A stretch of DNA of 64,000 bases from Nitratireductor luteus (GTDB lineage Bacteria; Pseudomonadota; Alphaproteobacteria; Rhizobiales; Rhizobiaceae), in the NCBI RefSeq assembly GCF_026162365.1, contig NZ_JAOANW010000006.1, positions 62,001-126,000 on the forward strand, given 5' to 3'. A program made the translations under genes and the position numbers. Positions 63,362-64,000 of this stretch are shown here, in pieces. The stretch's first letter is position 1; the number at the start of each line of letters is the position of its first letter. Under the pieces are notes generated by a model that was not told the DNA's origin, made no database searches, and saw only the letters and a program-made list of their open reading frames with translations.

Positions 63362-64000
63362 TCAACCCGCCTCCAGAACAGCGCTCAGGAACTGACGGGT
63401 CCGCTCGTTTGCGGGATCGTTGAAGAGCTTGTCGGGCGGTCCCTGCTCGGCGATCTTGCCGTCGTAGAAAAAGCAGACGCGGTCGGAGAACTCCTTGGCG
63501 AACCCCATTTGATGCGTGACGATCAACATGGTGAGATCATGTTCGGTGCCCAGCTTGCGGATGACGTTGAGCACCTCGCCGACCAGTTCCGGGTCGAGGG
63601 CTGAGGTCACTTCATCGAACAGCATCACCTTGGGCCGCATTGCTAGCGCCCTGGCGATTGCCACGCGCTGCTTCTGCCCGCCGGACATCTGGATCGGGTA
63701 GTGGTTCTTCTTGTCGGAGAGGCCGACCATTTCGAGGAGTTCTGCAGCCCGCGCTTCGGCTTCGGCCTTCGGCAGCCCGAGCACGGACTTGGGCGCCTCC
63801 ATGCAGTTGGCCAGCGCCGTCATGTGCGGAAACAGATTGAAGTGCTGAAACACCATGCCGATCTTGCCCCGCACGCGCCTCAAGTGCCGTTCGTTTGCCG
63901 GCACCAGCTGACCATTCTTCTCCATATGCGTGAGCGGCTCGCCGTCGACCCAGATCACACCGCCATTGATGCGCTCCAGCGTCATCAGCATTCGCAGCAC
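63362..64000 (-). CDS. polar amino acid/ectoine-type ABC transporter ATPase (partial)
   Basis: The 3' 212 codons of an ATPase; the 5' end with Walker A lies beyond the right edge. Visible: Q-loop MVFQHFNLFPHMTALANCME, signature QMSGGQKQRVAIARALAM, Walker B VMLFDEVTSALDPELVGEVL, and switch VTHQMGFAKEF. The insert GEPLTHMEKNGQLVPANERH between Walker A and Q-loop is typical of EhuA-like (ectoine/hydroxyectoine) ATPases. It lies 72 bp upstream of the M24 gene on the same strand. Confidence 0.87.
   Translation of the reverse strand: MLRMLMTLERINGGVIWVDGEPLTHMEKNGQLVPANERHLRRVRGKIGMVFQHFNLFPHMTALANCMEAPKSVLGLPKAEAEARAAELLEMVGLSDKKNHYPIQMSGGQKQRVAIARALAMRPKVMLFDEVTSALDPELVGEVLNVIRKLGTEHDLTMLIVTHQMGFAKEFSDRVCFFYDGKIAEQGPPDKLFNDPANERTRQFLSAVLEAG

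Overview
The window looks like chromosomal DNA of a Hyphomicrobiales (Rhizobiales) alphaproteobacterium, probably Phyllobacteriaceae/Mesorhizobium-like. The reasons are high G+C, many ABC, TRAP and TTT uptake systems with LysR/GntR regulators, a choline-O-sulfate locus, two close matches to the EcfG general-stress promoter, a coxMNOP-like alternative oxidase and one rhizobial-type palindromic repeat. This placement is inferred from content, not from a database search. I see no tRNA or rRNA genes, integrases, insertion sequences or CRISPR arrays.

Layout. 0-1.8 kb: phospholipid synthesis (plsC-like, cdsA-like, start of a small membrane protein). 2-6.2 kb: ugpBAEC-type glycerol-3-phosphate ABC operon. 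6.6-14.6 kb: TetR gene behind two tandem operators, YciI-like protein, OmpA-like protein, small secreted proteins and lipoproteins, an MscS channel and an AraC regulator. 14.8-20.3 kb: choline-O-sulfate locus (LysR, choX, betC, BCCT transporter). 20.3-26.4 kb: carboxylate operon (FAD-linked 2-hydroxyacid dehydrogenase, TctCBA, GntR, isocitrate-lyase-family enzyme) behind a 21-bp palindrome. 26.4-28.6 kb: gene-poor stretch with a degenerate LuxR-type response regulator and a stress-promoter-driven membrane protein. 28.8-38.5 kb: eight-gene sugar-acid operon (three Gfo/Idh/MocA oxidoreductases, sugar ABC transporter, mannonate dehydratase), divergent from a GntR gene with two operators between them. 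38.8-46.1 kb: alternative cytochrome oxidase, DUF2189 protein, cytochrome c, DoxX.

46.2-56.8 kb: a lower-pathway cluster for protocatechuate/gallate meta-cleavage products. It holds a LigI-like PDC lactonase, GalD-like tautomerase, GalB-like hydratase, CHA aldolase, two dienelactone-hydrolase-family enzymes, a TAXI-type TRAP transporter and two LysR regulators, one with two tandem HTH domains. No ring-cleavage dioxygenase is present, so the cluster may handle imported ring-opened or pyrone acids. 57-64 kb: hybrid histidine kinase, LuxR response regulator and an orphan TRAP binding protein around a perfect dyad, then a metal-site-less M24 protein and a partial amino-acid/ectoine-type ABC ATPase.

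A feature that cuts across the window is a strong hairpin directly after the binding-protein gene in four transporter or uptake loci (ugpB, choX, tctC, sugar binding protein); a fifth, after the TAXI binding protein, looks like a true terminator. This fits mRNA-level control that keeps binding protein in excess of its partners.
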